A stretch of DNA of 64,000 nt. Source: UBA4459 sp963776205. Lineage in GTDB: Bacteria; Bacteroidota; Bacteroidia; Bacteroidales; F082. Shown here piece after piece: positions 30,584 through 40,241 of the stretch. The DNA lies in NCBI GenBank assembly GCA_963776205.1, contig CAVZLR010000003.1, forward strand, positions 1-64,000, written 5' to 3'. The notes beneath the pieces were generated by a model that saw nothing but the letters and a program-made list of their open reading frames with translations, was not told the DNA's origin and searched no databases. The position numbers were made by a program, and so were the translations under genes. Every line of letters begins with the position of its first letter. Position 1 is the stretch's first letter.

Positions 30584-31192
30584 ATGAAATCTTTTTCCAT
30601 CTTTTTGTTCGGTCTGTTTTTTCCAGAACTCACCTGGAAAATACCATCAAAAACCAAAAAACTTTTTCTCACTTTTGATGATGGCCCCCATCCAGTTATA
30701 ACCCCAAAAGTATTGAATATTCTTGATGAATATGACGCAAAAGCCACTTTTTTTTGCGTAGGTGAAAATGTGCAGAAGTATCCGGAAACATACCATCAAA
30801 TTCTTAACAGGACACATCTGACAGGCAACCACACATATCACCATTTAAAAGGATGGAAAACTCCCTCCGAAGAGTATCTGTCAGATGCTTTGAAATGCAA
30901 GGAATACGTTCAGTCGCTACTGTTCAGACCTCCCTATGGAAAAATTACGCCAAAACAAGTTAGAGCGTTAAAGAATGAGGGGTTCAGCGTCATTATGTGG
31001 ACCGTATTGACCAAAGACTATAAAACTACATCCAAAAAAGAAAAACTGTTAAAAAGAGTTATCAGTAAAACGAAGCCCGGATCGATCATTGTATTTCATG
31101 ATAGCAAAAAAGCAGCTGATAATCTTTTGTATTTATTACCTGAATATTTGAAACATTTCAAAAAGAAAGGCTATTCATTTGATGTTTTATAA
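30584..31192 (+). CDS. Polysaccharide deacetylase (NodB-like)
   Basis: 202 residues forming a single NodB homology domain. It starts with a hydrophobic segment, then LFLTFDDGPHP (metal and catalytic Asp), GNHTYHHLKGW (metal His pair), FRPPYGKITP (MT3) and IIVFHDS (MT5). The motif set is complete. It would remove acetyl groups from an N-acetylated glycan such as peptidoglycan or a surface polysaccharide; the actual substrate is unknown. Divergent from gpmA with about 45 bases between starts. Confidence 0.93.
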   Translation: MKSFSIFLFGLFFPELTWKIPSKTKKLFLTFDDGPHPVITPKVLNILDEYDAKATFFCVGENVQKYPETYHQILNRTHLTGNHTYHHLKGWKTPSEEYLSDALKCKEYVQSLLFRPPYGKITPKQVRALKNEGFSVIMWTVLTKDYKTTSKKEKLLKRVISKTKPGSIIVFHDSKKAADNLLYLLPEYLKHFKKKGYSFDVL

Positions 31193-31261
31193 TATGAAAT
31201 TCAACAATTGCATATATATTTTTCCTGAACAATTATTTGCATCTTTGTATATCTGAAATTC

Positions 31262-33106
31262 ATGGAAAAAAGTATCAGAAAAATACCGTTTTTATTTGTA
31301 GTTGCTACCGCCGTTTTATTGGCCTATTGTGCACGTCCGGGTTCACCCGGAGGCGGACCAAAAGATACGCAACCACCCCAAATACTCAAATATGATCCTG
31401 CCAATTACGGCGCACATTTTAAAGGCGATAAATTTGAAATTGATTTTGATGAGTTCATTGAGTTAAACAATATCAACCAGAGTTTGCTGATATCGCCACC
31501 AATGGATAAATTACCCGATTTTAAAGCCAAAGGGAAAACACTTCAGGTAAAATTCAATGAAGAACTGAGAGAAAACACCACTTACACCTTGTTTTTTGGT
31601 GATGCCATTGTGGATATCACAGAAAAGAATCCGGTGAAGGAGAATACTTATATTTTCTCTACCGGCGACAGAGTAGATTCAATGAGTATGGAAGGCAAAG
31701 TGATCAATGCCATTGATTTGCAACCAGCCGCAGATGTTTTCGTGATGCTTTACAAAAATGACAATGACACAATCGCCATTGATTCTTTACCATTAATAGC
31801 AAAACCCTTCTATCTGAGTAAAACAGACGAAAACGGACAATATAAATTTAGTGGGCTTGCAGACGAAGAATATCTCATTTTTGCATTAAGAGACCTGAAC
31901 AGTAACCATATTTTTGATCAACCGACCGAAGAGATTGCTTTTTTAGATTCACTTGTTAAACCTGCTTATAGTGGGCCACCCAAGAGCGTGCTCCCCGACA
32001 GCCTTGAAACAGCTATTAATGATAGTCTGCAAGTTGATTCAACAGGATTTATAATTGCCGATTCATTGCTTATGTTGGCAGATTCGACAGTTATGGATTC
32101 AACACTTGTTTCTGATTCCACCCTCTCTAATGCCATTGTTCAGAATAAGCTTCCCGTCGCCAAATACGACCTGATCCTTTTTACAAATCGCGACAGTACC
32201 CAGCGTATGCTCAAAGGAGGCTTGCTAAAACGAAATACACTTGAATTTTCATTTTCCTTGCCCGCGAAAAATATTGACCTCATACCAGTTAATTATGCTT
32301 CGGACAGCCTTTGGTACCTGGAAAAATTTTCCAGAAGATCCGATACCATTTACTGGTATTTAAAAGATATTCCCATTGACACGCTTGAACTCATAATTTT
32401 AAATTACAGTGACACACTGGAGTATTTGTATATAAACCTCAGAATCGATAGTCAATCTGAAAGGGCAAGGGTTAAAAAGAACGATGAAGAAGAAAAGATT
32501 TATTTGGAGTGGACATCCAATGCTTCACGAGGCAATCTGCTTTTAAACCAGAAACCCTCTATAAATTTCGATCAACCATTGGCCTCATTTAGCACAGCTG
32601 CAGGGAGTCTAATTGCAGGTGAAGATACCATTTACAAGCCAGATGCAGTATTAATTGATAGTTTTAAAATGAAACTGCAATTCCCAATCAAACTAGAGGA
32701 AGCAACAAAATATTCATATTATTTCCCTGATTCAAGTTTTATTGACTGGAACGGTTACTTTAATGAAGAGATCCGATTTAATTTCGCCACCAAAACACCC
32801 GCGGATTATGGCAAAATGACTATGAAACTGAAAACTGAAAAAGAGCAGTCTTATGTTTTACAGATGCTGACCGACCAAGGCATTGTTGTAAAAGAATCAT
32901 ACCTTACATCTGATACTACGATCAGTTATCAATATATCAGTCCGGCCAAATACAAATTCAAGATTATTTTTGATAAGAATGGTAATCGTAAATGGGACAG
33001 TGGTTATTATCTGGATAAAATACAACCCGAAAAAATTATATTCTTCAATAAGGAAATTGACGTAAGAGCGAATTGGGAAATTGAAGAAACCTGGCAAATT
33101 AAATAG
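31262..33106 (+). CDS. Ig-like domain lipoprotein
   Basis: 614 residues with a lipoprotein signal whose Cys follows LLAY (residue 22). The GGGPKDTQPPQI stretch after it is typical of a Bacteroidota lipoprotein family with an N-terminal bacterial Ig-like domain (Big_5, about 35-140: IDFDEFIELNN, YTLFFGDAI). A regulatory-like beta domain follows (KTDENGQYKFSGLADEEY), then a Ser/Asp/Leu-rich stretch (DSTVMDSTLVSDSTLS) and beta-sandwich segments. It is likely outer-membrane anchored. Its function is not known. Confidence 0.85.
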   Translation: MEKSIRKIPFLFVVATAVLLAYCARPGSPGGGPKDTQPPQILKYDPANYGAHFKGDKFEIDFDEFIELNNINQSLLISPPMDKLPDFKAKGKTLQVKFNEELRENTTYTLFFGDAIVDITEKNPVKENTYIFSTGDRVDSMSMEGKVINAIDLQPAADVFVMLYKNDNDTIAIDSLPLIAKPFYLSKTDENGQYKFSGLADEEYLIFALRDLNSNHIFDQPTEEIAFLDSLVKPAYSGPPKSVLPDSLETAINDSLQVDSTGFIIADSLLMLADSTVMDSTLVSDSTLSNAIVQNKLPVAKYDLILFTNRDSTQRMLKGGLLKRNTLEFSFSLPAKNIDLIPVNYASDSLWYLEKFSRRSDTIYWYLKDIPIDTLELIILNYSDTLEYLYINLRIDSQSERARVKKNDEEEKIYLEWTSNASRGNLLLNQKPSINFDQPLASFSTAAGSLIAGEDTIYKPDAVLIDSFKMKLQFPIKLEEATKYSYYFPDSSFIDWNGYFNEEIRFNFATKTPADYGKMTMKLKTEKEQSYVLQMLTDQGIVVKESYLTSDTTISYQYISPAKYKFKIIFDKNGNRKWDSGYYLDKIQPEKIIFFNKEIDVRANWEIEETWQIK

Positions 33107-33120
33107 CAGATCGTTATATG

Positions 33121-33417
33121 TTAGTCGTTACAACGATTCACACATTCAATAATCTCAGTCAGCGTCATATTTTTTAAAGAATAAAATATCTTTTTTCCTT
33201 CGCGTTTAGAGACTAAGACATTTTTATTTTTCAGAATATTTAGATGGTGCGATGCTGTTGCCTGCTCAATATTCAGTGCCTCATAAATTTCAGTGACACT
33301 TAATTTTTCACCGTGTGCTAATAAATCAATTATCGCGATGCGCATGGGATGTGAAATTGCCCTGAGTTTGCTCGCTGCCAGTTCCAGTTTGGAGACGTTT
33401 ATATCGATGTTTGCCAT
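33121..33417 (-). CDS. ArsR-family transcriptional regulator
   Basis: 98 residues, one winged-helix domain. AISHPMRIAIIDLLA opens the fold, and IYEALNIEQATASHHLNILK is the recognition helix. The metal-binding ELCVCDL motif of ArsR/SmtB is absent, so it may sense something other than metal. There is one Cys near the C-terminus (CVNRCND gives two). Stop-to-stop with the Ig-like lipoprotein gene. Targets unknown. Confidence 0.88.
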   Translation of the reverse strand: MANIDINVSKLELAASKLRAISHPMRIAIIDLLAHGEKLSVTEIYEALNIEQATASHHLNILKNKNVLVSKREGKKIFYSLKNMTLTEIIECVNRCND

Positions 33418-33523
33418 TGCAATAATGTTTCCGCAAAAGTAGGAAATATCGTTATCTTCAAACAGTTAAATATTTACATATATTCCTTTTTTAGATATTT
33501 TATACTTAATCTAAATAAGGTTA

Positions 33524-35164
33524 TCAGGCAAATAAATCCGTCAGGGAAAAGCTTTTTCCGTCGAACAATCCTTTATCACTTAATTTGAGTTCGGGTATCA
33601 CCAGGAGTGCCATAAATGACAACGTCATAAATGGTGCCCGCAATGTAGAGCCAAGTTCATGTGCTGCCTGATCTATTTCATGGTATTTTTTAGCTACCTG
33701 GTATCCATCTTCAGCTGACATCAATCCGGCTACAGGCAATGGCAAAATCATTTCCCTTGACGGACTTACCAGGGAAACACCACCTTTTTCTTTGATCACT
33801 AAGTTGATGGCTTTTACAATATCAGAATCATCAACCCCAACTGCTACAATATTGTGGCTGTCGTGTGCTACGCTTGAGGCAATGGCGCCTTCTTTCAAAT
33901 TGAAATTCCTGATAAATGCTACTGCCGGCGCAGCATTTTTGTAGCGGTTGAGTACCACGATTTTTAAAATATCCCTTTCAGGATCGCTGATCACATTTCC
34001 ATTTACAATTTTCGGGGTAATGCATTCAGCAGTTGTAATTAATTGCCCATCCAGCGCTTCCATTACTTTCAGGCAGTCGGTTTTAGGTTTCACATAAATA
34101 CTGCTTTCAATGATGGTTTGCACATGAAAATTATTAGGGGCTGATTCATCCACTGATTCTATACGAGTCTTTCCATCCTTTGCAATTAAATTACCGTTTA
34201 CATAGGTTTCCAGCACGTTGAAATCTGTCAAATTATCCACAACGATCATATCGGCCGGATCTCCCTCCTGTAATATTCCTACATCAAGTTTATAATGCTT
34301 GATAGGATTGATGATTGCGCTTTTCAGTACTTTAAGAGGGTCATAACCTTTCTTGATTGCTCGCCTTATTAAACTGTTAATATGCCCTTCAACGAGGTCG
34401 TCAGGGTGTTTGTCATCGGAACAGAACAACACTTCATCAGCATGATCTTTTAGTAAGTCAACCAGTGCATCGAAATTTTTGGCAGCACTACCTTCCCTGA
34501 TCTGTATTTTCATTCCAAAACTGATCTTACTCAGTGCCTCTTTCATTGTAAAACATTCATGGTCGGTTGTAATACCAGCATCTATATATTTTCTTGCATC
34601 TTCACCAACTACACCAGGTGCATGTCCGTCAATCGGTTTGCCGTATTTTTTAGCGATATCCAGTTTTTTCATTACAAAATCATCGCGATGAATAACACCC
34701 GGGAAGTTCATCATCTCCGACATATATTTGATATCATCCCTGGCCAACAATTCATCCAGTTCACTAAGTCCAAGCTCAAAACCTGCAGTTTCAAATGGTG
34801 TTGCAGGCACACAGGATGAAGCACCAAAATAAAACTTAAAGGGTACTTTATTCCCGTTTTCAATCATATAATTAATCCCCTCAATTCCCAGAACGTTTGC
34901 GATTTCGTGTGGATCAGAAACAGTGGCTACTGTTCCATGTACCGAAGCCAGCCGTGCAAATTCAGAGGGGATCAGCATTGAACTTTCAATATGTATATGG
35001 GCATCGATCAAACCTGGTAAGATGTAATGGTGTTTGGTTATAGATTCGTCTTTTAAAACCTTTACAATTATTCCATTCTCGACAAATACCCGACCTTTAA
35101 AAATTGATTCTGCTCTCAAGTCAATAATGTTACCTTCGATGGTGTATGTATTGCTTTGTTTCAT
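33524..35164 (-). CDS. ade: Adenine deaminase
   Basis: 546 residues, full length for the family. DAHIHIESSML (about 50-60) holds the metal His pair. GHAPGV and FCSDDKHPDDL hold later active-site residues. The C-terminal family signature is present in VAHDSHNIVAVGVDD and LPLPVAGLMS. It deaminates adenine to hypoxanthine in purine salvage, usually with Mn or Fe. Upstream spacing to the mevalonate kinase gene is 50 bases on the same strand, so it could be the last gene of that transcript. Confidence 0.96.
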   Translation of the reverse strand: MKQSNTYTIEGNIIDLRAESIFKGRVFVENGIIVKVLKDESITKHHYILPGLIDAHIHIESSMLIPSEFARLASVHGTVATVSDPHEIANVLGIEGINYMIENGNKVPFKFYFGASSCVPATPFETAGFELGLSELDELLARDDIKYMSEMMNFPGVIHRDDFVMKKLDIAKKYGKPIDGHAPGVVGEDARKYIDAGITTDHECFTMKEALSKISFGMKIQIREGSAAKNFDALVDLLKDHADEVLFCSDDKHPDDLVEGHINSLIRRAIKKGYDPLKVLKSAIINPIKHYKLDVGILQEGDPADMIVVDNLTDFNVLETYVNGNLIAKDGKTRIESVDESAPNNFHVQTIIESSIYVKPKTDCLKVMEALDGQLITTAECITPKIVNGNVISDPERDILKIVVLNRYKNAAPAVAFIRNFNLKEGAIASSVAHDSHNIVAVGVDDSDIVKAINLVIKEKGGVSLVSPSREMILPLPVAGLMSAEDGYQVAKKYHEIDQAAHELGSTLRAPFMTLSFMALLVIPELKLSDKGLFDGKSFSLTDLFA

Positions 35165-35214
35165 AGTTATCTTATATCATAATTAGAATCAAGGAATTAA
35201 AAAATGTAGTAAAA

Positions 35215-36144
35215 TCACATCTCCAGCTTCTGCAATGTTAAGCCTTTAAATTCATTTTGTGTTGCTTCAAAATCAGTCGTAAAACCCAACAGGAAGCCAC
35301 CACCGCCAGAGCCGCATAGTTTTAGTGAATACCTTTTACTTTTAATTCCTTTTTCCCAGATTTCCATAAATACTTTTGGAATCATCGGTTTGAAATGCTC
35401 AAAAAAGAAAAGAGAAAGCTTATCAATAGCAACTAAAAATTCTGAATGCTCTCCTTTCATAAATAGTTCAATACACCGATTATTAAAAGGAATTAGCTTG
35501 CTTTTTATCTCTTTGTAAAATTTATAATTCCGGCACTTGTCGAAGAATATACTTACCAAATGTTCTGTTTCTCCTGATAAATTCGTGTCAACAAGGAAAA
35601 TATCAATTTCACCCTGATTGAATCCGGATGGACTTTCTATAATTTCCAGCGTTTCTTTATTATGAATAAGCAAGGTTTTTTTAAGGTATGAATTCAATGG
35701 ATCCAATCCGGAACTTACGCCATGGAAATAAGATTCCATCTGGGCAAAAATTTGCTTCAATTCAGGCAAACAAATATTATCCAAATCATTCATCTTATCA
35801 ATCGCATAGGCATCATACACTGCTGCACAAATGGCGCCCGAACTCCCAACTCCATAACCCTGTGGGATATTTGAATCGAAATACAAATTGTTTTCCAGGT
35901 CATTTTTAAATGCATCCAAATCCAATTTTACTGATAACTCTTTTTCCCCTGATTGTTTTTCCAAATACAAATAAAATCCCTTTAAACTCTCTGATGATTT
36001 TAGTGTTTCCTCACCTGTCTTATCAAACTTCTGTAAACGCCCTGAGTATTTCTGATACGGAATGGTTAGTCCCATCGAATTGCAAATCACACTATACTCA
36101 CCAAACAATAAAATTTTAGAATAAAAGTCGTGGAAATCCTTCAT
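35215..36144 (-). CDS. Mevalonate kinase-like GHMP kinase
   Basis: 309 residues with GHMP motifs: KILLFGEYSVI (motif 1, about 10), GYGVGSSGAICAAVYDAY (ATP-binding PxGxGSSAA loop, about 97) and LKLCGSGGGGFLLGF (motif 3, about 275). Position in the HMG-CoA reductase cluster points to mevalonate or phosphomevalonate phosphorylation; which of the two kinases here does which step is not decided by sequence reading. It starts 3 bases before the stop of the decarboxylase gene, so the two are tightly coupled. Confidence 0.85.
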   Translation of the reverse strand: MKDFHDFYSKILLFGEYSVICNSMGLTIPYQKYSGRLQKFDKTGEETLKSSESLKGFYLYLEKQSGEKELSVKLDLDAFKNDLENNLYFDSNIPQGYGVGSSGAICAAVYDAYAIDKMNDLDNICLPELKQIFAQMESYFHGVSSGLDPLNSYLKKTLLIHNKETLEIIESPSGFNQGEIDIFLVDTNLSGETEHLVSIFFDKCRNYKFYKEIKSKLIPFNNRCIELFMKGEHSEFLVAIDKLSLFFFEHFKPMIPKVFMEIWEKGIKSKRYSLKLCGSGGGGFLLGFTTDFEATQNEFKGLTLQKLEM

Positions 36145-36147
36145 TTG

Positions 36148-37092
36148 CTATTCATTCATTAATTCAGGACCATTTCCTATCGCATCGTCAATCCATTTAC
36201 CCGTATCACATAAACGCACGAGTTCTTTGTTTATAAACGCCAACACTTCCTTTCTTGATGAATCGGGATACAACAGGTGCACATTCGGGCCGGCATCAAG
36301 TGTAAAAGCAACGGGGATTTGATGTTTTTCTCTGAAACTCCGAATTTGTTCGATTATTTCAATGGTCTCCTGTTTCATTAAAACAAACCCCGGGTCGGAC
36401 GACATCATTAACCCGTGTAAAGTCATGGCTTCTTGCTCAACTATTTTTATAAACCGTTTCGTATCGCCAGTTTTTAATATCTGCATCATAGCTAGGGTAT
36501 GATTCATTGCCTGCTGGTATCTTACTTCGGCAAACGGATTGTTCTCCATTAAACCATGCCCTGCAGAACTCCCCACCTTCTTATTTTTTGCACTTACTAT
36601 TAAAATGGCATCGTGGTAAGATTGAAATATAGGATGCACATCAAACTGCAAAGGATGGGCATACATATCAGAATAAGAATCCAAACCTCTTACTTTTCCC
36701 CAAACCGCATAGCCTCCGTATACTGACCGCGAGGCGCTTCCTGAGCCCAAACGCGCTAATTGTGATGCCTGCTGATAGAATTCAGTTCTGTCAATTTCAC
36801 CAGTTATTATTTCTTTCAGACTCATGATACACAATGCCAGGGCCGAAAAAGCCGAAGCCGAAGAAGCAATTCCGGATGAATGCGGAAAGGTATTACTGCT
36901 TTCAATTTTTAACTGATAATCGGCAAGAAAAGGAAATTCACTTAAAAGACCTATAAAATAAGCCGTTATTCTATTTTCAAATGCCACCAATTGTTGCCCT
37001 TCGAAATAAAATTCCAAATCCACATCCTTGACCGAATGCTGCTTTTTCGTGTAAGAAATTGATGTGTTTGTTAATGAGACGCTCAGGGACAT
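36148..37092 (-). CDS. Diphosphomevalonate decarboxylase
   Basis: 314 residues. NTFPHSSGIASSASAFSALA (about 85) is the family's phosphate-binding loop, followed by RLGSGSASRSVYGGYAVW and DAGPNVHLLYP, all hallmarks of mevalonate-diphosphate decarboxylase. It turns diphosphomevalonate into isopentenyl diphosphate using ATP, the last step of the pathway. It lies between two other GHMP-fold genes on the same strand. Confidence 0.93.
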   Translation of the reverse strand: MSLSVSLTNTSISYTKKQHSVKDVDLEFYFEGQQLVAFENRITAYFIGLLSEFPFLADYQLKIESSNTFPHSSGIASSASAFSALALCIMSLKEIITGEIDRTEFYQQASQLARLGSGSASRSVYGGYAVWGKVRGLDSYSDMYAHPLQFDVHPIFQSYHDAILIVSAKNKKVGSSAGHGLMENNPFAEVRYQQAMNHTLAMMQILKTGDTKRFIKIVEQEAMTLHGLMMSSDPGFVLMKQETIEIIEQIRSFREKHQIPVAFTLDAGPNVHLLYPDSSRKEVLAFINKELVRLCDTGKWIDDAIGNGPELMNE

Positions 37093-37271
37093 GCTTAATG
37101 ACGGATTGCGCGGTAGCTGATTACCATGTTTGCCCCAATATTTAATGAGTGCAATATTGGAAGGACTTTGCCAGGATATCTTCCCTTTATTGGATGGTAT
37201 TTTGACCCATTTTCAAAAATAATTGAATGGCCAAATTACATAAAAATGTCGATCTATTTGTTGTGGATTTT

Positions 37272-38193
37272 CTACTTCAGCACCAGGTCGTCATATGAAA
37301 AGTTTGTATGGAAACCCATCTTTTTCACTTGTTCCGAAAATTCTTGTTTGGATTTACGACTGCTTACCAGCACAAAATCACCACCCCAGGCACCGAGCGA
37401 TTTTACACATCCTTCATAATTTGAAAAATGGCTGGATTTAATTGTAGGCGTTTTCAGTATTCCCGACATTAAATTTTCATGTTCCACCATTAATTTTTCA
37501 AATTCATCAATTGAATCAGTTTCAATGATCTGATTTGTAATTGAAGTGATGGTATTAATATCTGTAGAAGTAAAAGAGGCATTTTTTCTGAAATTCCGAA
37601 TGCTTTTAGACGTTTGCTGCTTTTTACCAAGGTAAACAAAATGCAAATGATCACTGATAGCTGGTGAAATTTCAACGTTTGTTACTTGAATGGTATCTTG
37701 TTCTCGACGAAATGTAATTGGGCCTTTGGCATCAGCACAGGCAATGTCGAATCCTGAACCTCCGAAGGTATACTGCTGTAATTTATACGGATCGATTTGA
37801 GCCCATTTTGCCAGACAATAGATTAGGGTTGAACTGGAACCAAATCCAAATTCAGGGTTAAAATCAAGTTCAGTCTCTACTTCAAATCCCCTGAATATCT
37901 TTCAAAAAATGACCAGACAGTTCGATCGCTTTTTGAATTAGCAATACCAAACGATCAGCGTACACTTTGCTTGTTGTCTCCAACACTTCCAATGTCGGTA
38001 TTTTCAATTTGGCTTTAAACCAGATACCACCAGGTGATTTTGCTTCCCAATTTAGCACGTTCGTATCAATGGCATTTACCCTTACATGCTGTCCGGGTTT
38101 TAGGGGTACTGCCAAAGCTTTCGCACCTTCCAACACGAGGTATTCGCCTGTTATTAAAAGCTTACCGTTGGCGAACCAGTTATTCTTATGCAC
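37272..38193 (-). CDS. GYDIA-family GHMP kinase (frameshifted)
   Basis: Read as 38193-37882 and then, in another frame, on to 37272; together about 306 residues. GKLLITGEYLVLEGAKALAV is GHMP motif 1; the ATP loop FGFGSSSTLIYCLAKWA and the family tag GGSGFDIACADA (a GYDIA variant) lie just past the break. The frame breaks near 37888 in a GGGG run; three G would restore it (DIQGFEVET). It starts inside the HMG-CoA reductase stop (8-base overlap). It probably phosphorylates mevalonate or phosphomevalonate. The break looks like a base-call error. Confidence 0.85.
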
Positions 38194-39526
38194 CTTCCCG
38201 GAGATTTTGTATGAATTGGCTTACATTATTGAAAGACACTTTATGGCCTATAAAATACTCTACAGCTCTTTTCTTTTCTTCCTCTGTCGCATTAAAATGA
38301 TTCAGGATATTCATCAGATGCATTTTCATATGGCCCACTTGTATTCCTTTGGTTACAAGCGATCGTACTGCTGAAAAATTATTTGCCAGTCCAACTGAAG
38401 CGGTAATCATCATCAGTTCTTCTGCGCTTGGTTTACCCAGCATTTCAAGTGAATGTTTTGCCAGCGGATGTAATGAGGTTAAACCACCCACTGTACCCAT
38501 AGCCAGTGGCAACGAAAGTGTGTATTTAAATCTGTCTTCTGTTAGTTCTACACTGGTCAGGCTTTTGTATTTACCGCTTCTTGAAGCATAGGTATGCCCG
38601 GCAGCTTCTATTGCCCTGAAGTCGTTTCCGGTGGCTATAGCAACAGCATCGATTCCATTAAAAATTCCTTTGTTATGTGTAGTAGCCCTGTACACATCAA
38701 TTTCTGCTATATGGACGGCGTGCTGGAACTTTTTTGCAAATTCTTCCCCCGACATATTTTCATCTACCTCATCCAAATCCTTAAAATCACATTCCACCCA
38801 AGCTTTTACTAAACATTCAGGTGTATAATTCGACAAGATGGACATGATGATATAGGTTTCTTTTTCCTTTCCCTCAAATATATCATTATCCCTGAAAAAA
38901 GATTGAAGGGCCATGGCAAACTCCTCGAGACACGAATTGATAAAATTGGCACCCATCGAATTTACCGTATTAAAAGATACGCGTAACTGGTAATACCCTT
39001 CAATTTCCTTCGTCATGTCGATCAATTCAAAATCGATCACACCACCACCTCGGGCGTTCATGTTGGCCGTTATTTCTTTAACAGAATCACGCAGGTACAG
39101 CTTCAGGTCATCAAACACAGATACGAGTTTATGCTTTTCGCCTTTCCATGTAAAATGCACCTGGCCAATTTTGATCACATCAATTACCTCGGCTTTAAAA
39201 CCGCCGCGCTCCAACCAGAATTTAGCACTGGATGAAGCTGCTGCCACTACAGAACTTTCTTCAATTACTAGTGGAACGAGGTAATTAATATCATTCACAA
39301 CTACATTCGGAGCCACACCATAGGGTATGTAAAAGTTCGATATGGTATTTTCACTAAATTCATCGAAAATTTTCTGAACTGAGTGGTCAGTATGCCAGAA
39401 GCTTTTCATTAACTCCATGCTCTCCACCTGTTTGTCCATCAACTCGGCGACAATCTTAAGCTTGTCTTCTTTCAAAAGTTTGGAAAAACCTTTGATAATT
39501 ATATCACGTTTCCTTCTTCTGGGCAT
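38186..39526 (-). CDS. Hydroxymethylglutaryl-CoA reductase (class II-like)
   Basis: 446 residues. The N-terminal KGFSKLLKEDKLKIVAEL is the class II start, VPLVIEESSVVAAASSSAKF holds the catalytic Glu, DAVAIATGNDFRAIEAAGH is the substrate/cofactor stretch and FSAVRSLVTKGIQVGHMKMH carries the catalytic His. It makes mevalonate from HMG-CoA (or the reverse). Its overlap with the GHMP kinase and its neighbours place it first in the mevalonate cluster. In this context a biosynthetic role is the better guess. Confidence 0.95.
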   Translation of the reverse strand: MPRRRKRDIIIKGFSKLLKEDKLKIVAELMDKQVESMELMKSFWHTDHSVQKIFDEFSENTISNFYIPYGVAPNVVVNDINYLVPLVIEESSVVAAASSSAKFWLERGGFKAEVIDVIKIGQVHFTWKGEKHKLVSVFDDLKLYLRDSVKEITANMNARGGGVIDFELIDMTKEIEGYYQLRVSFNTVNSMGANFINSCLEEFAMALQSFFRDNDIFEGKEKETYIIMSILSNYTPECLVKAWVECDFKDLDEVDENMSGEEFAKKFQHAVHIAEIDVYRATTHNKGIFNGIDAVAIATGNDFRAIEAAGHTYASRSGKYKSLTSVELTEDRFKYTLSLPLAMGTVGGLTSLHPLAKHSLEMLGKPSAEELMMITASVGLANNFSAVRSLVTKGIQVGHMKMHLMNILNHFNATEEEKKRAVEYFIGHKVSFNNVSQFIQNLREGA

Positions 39527-39556
39527 TTTCTATGCGCTAAACATTCGTGTGGTATT

Positions 39557-40111
39557 TTACCATTCGTCCGGTACTTTTTCAGGCTCCGGCCCCATTTTTT
39601 CTTTTAGTGTATTGCTCCAATTTTTGGCATATTCGGCAACCTGATCCAGATACTCATTCCAGCGAACATCATATGCCGGATCGGATTTATCCAGCCATTT
39701 TTCAACCGGTTGGCGTGTGGCAGATTTTAACAGGAAATTATTCATTGTGTAACGATAACGATCCTGCTTTAACTCAATCATAAAATCGTAACCGATCATG
39801 CCTGCAGCTATTTTATTCCCATCATCATCGGTATAATAAATCCGGAAACGGTGTTGCCCGACAATTTTACCTGTTTCAATATCCCTTAAGGAAGTAACCC
39901 TTACAGGGTCTTTATAATAATCGTTTAGCCAGTATATGGAGCGGTTAAAAAGTTCCTCCTTGGTTCCATTTTCATCCACTACTTCCTGAAATTCGATCTG
40001 GCCGGTTTCAGGATTCATCGGATATTTTGATTGCGAATTTTGAGCTCCCAGAGCAAATCCAAACAGGATTAACATGGTGCTTATGCTTATTTTCATCATC
40101 ATAATTTTCAA
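39557..40111 (-). CDS. DUF4468-type secreted protein
   Basis: 184 residues with a signal peptide (about 1-22, FALGAQ). The mature part has EFQEVVDENGTKEELFNRSIYW and RFRIYYTDDDGNKIAA, the alternating pattern of DUF4468 (TBP-like fold) proteins, which are common in Bacteroidota. Its C-terminus is rich in Lys, Glu and Pro. Periplasmic or exported; function unknown. It is 30 bases upstream of HMG-CoA reductase on the same strand. Confidence 0.72.
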   Translation of the reverse strand: MKIMMMKISISTMLILFGFALGAQNSQSKYPMNPETGQIEFQEVVDENGTKEELFNRSIYWLNDYYKDPVRVTSLRDIETGKIVGQHRFRIYYTDDDGNKIAAGMIGYDFMIELKQDRYRYTMNNFLLKSATRQPVEKWLDKSDPAYDVRWNEYLDQVAEYAKNWSNTLKEKMGPEPEKVPDEW

Positions 40112-40180
40112 ATTGCGACAAAGTTAAGATTAATAATGAACTGTTGATTCACCGAATAGTTCAAAAAACAAGCCAAATGT

Positions 40181-40212
40181 AAAAAAGACCTGCCAATACT
40201 GACAGGTCTTTC
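40181..40212 (-). terminator. Terminator of groES-groEL
   Basis: AAAGACCTG (40184-40192) with CAGGTCTTT (40203-40211) forms a 9-bp perfect stem; on the minus strand a T-run follows. It lies 30 bases past the groEL stop. Confidence 0.88.
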
Positions 40213-40241
40213 ATTATTATACGATTTATGAAATGATGTTT

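Noticed and set aside
35165..35214. Purine riboswitch before ade
   Set aside because: Only 50 bases separate it from the upstream gene and no conserved riboswitch core is visible.
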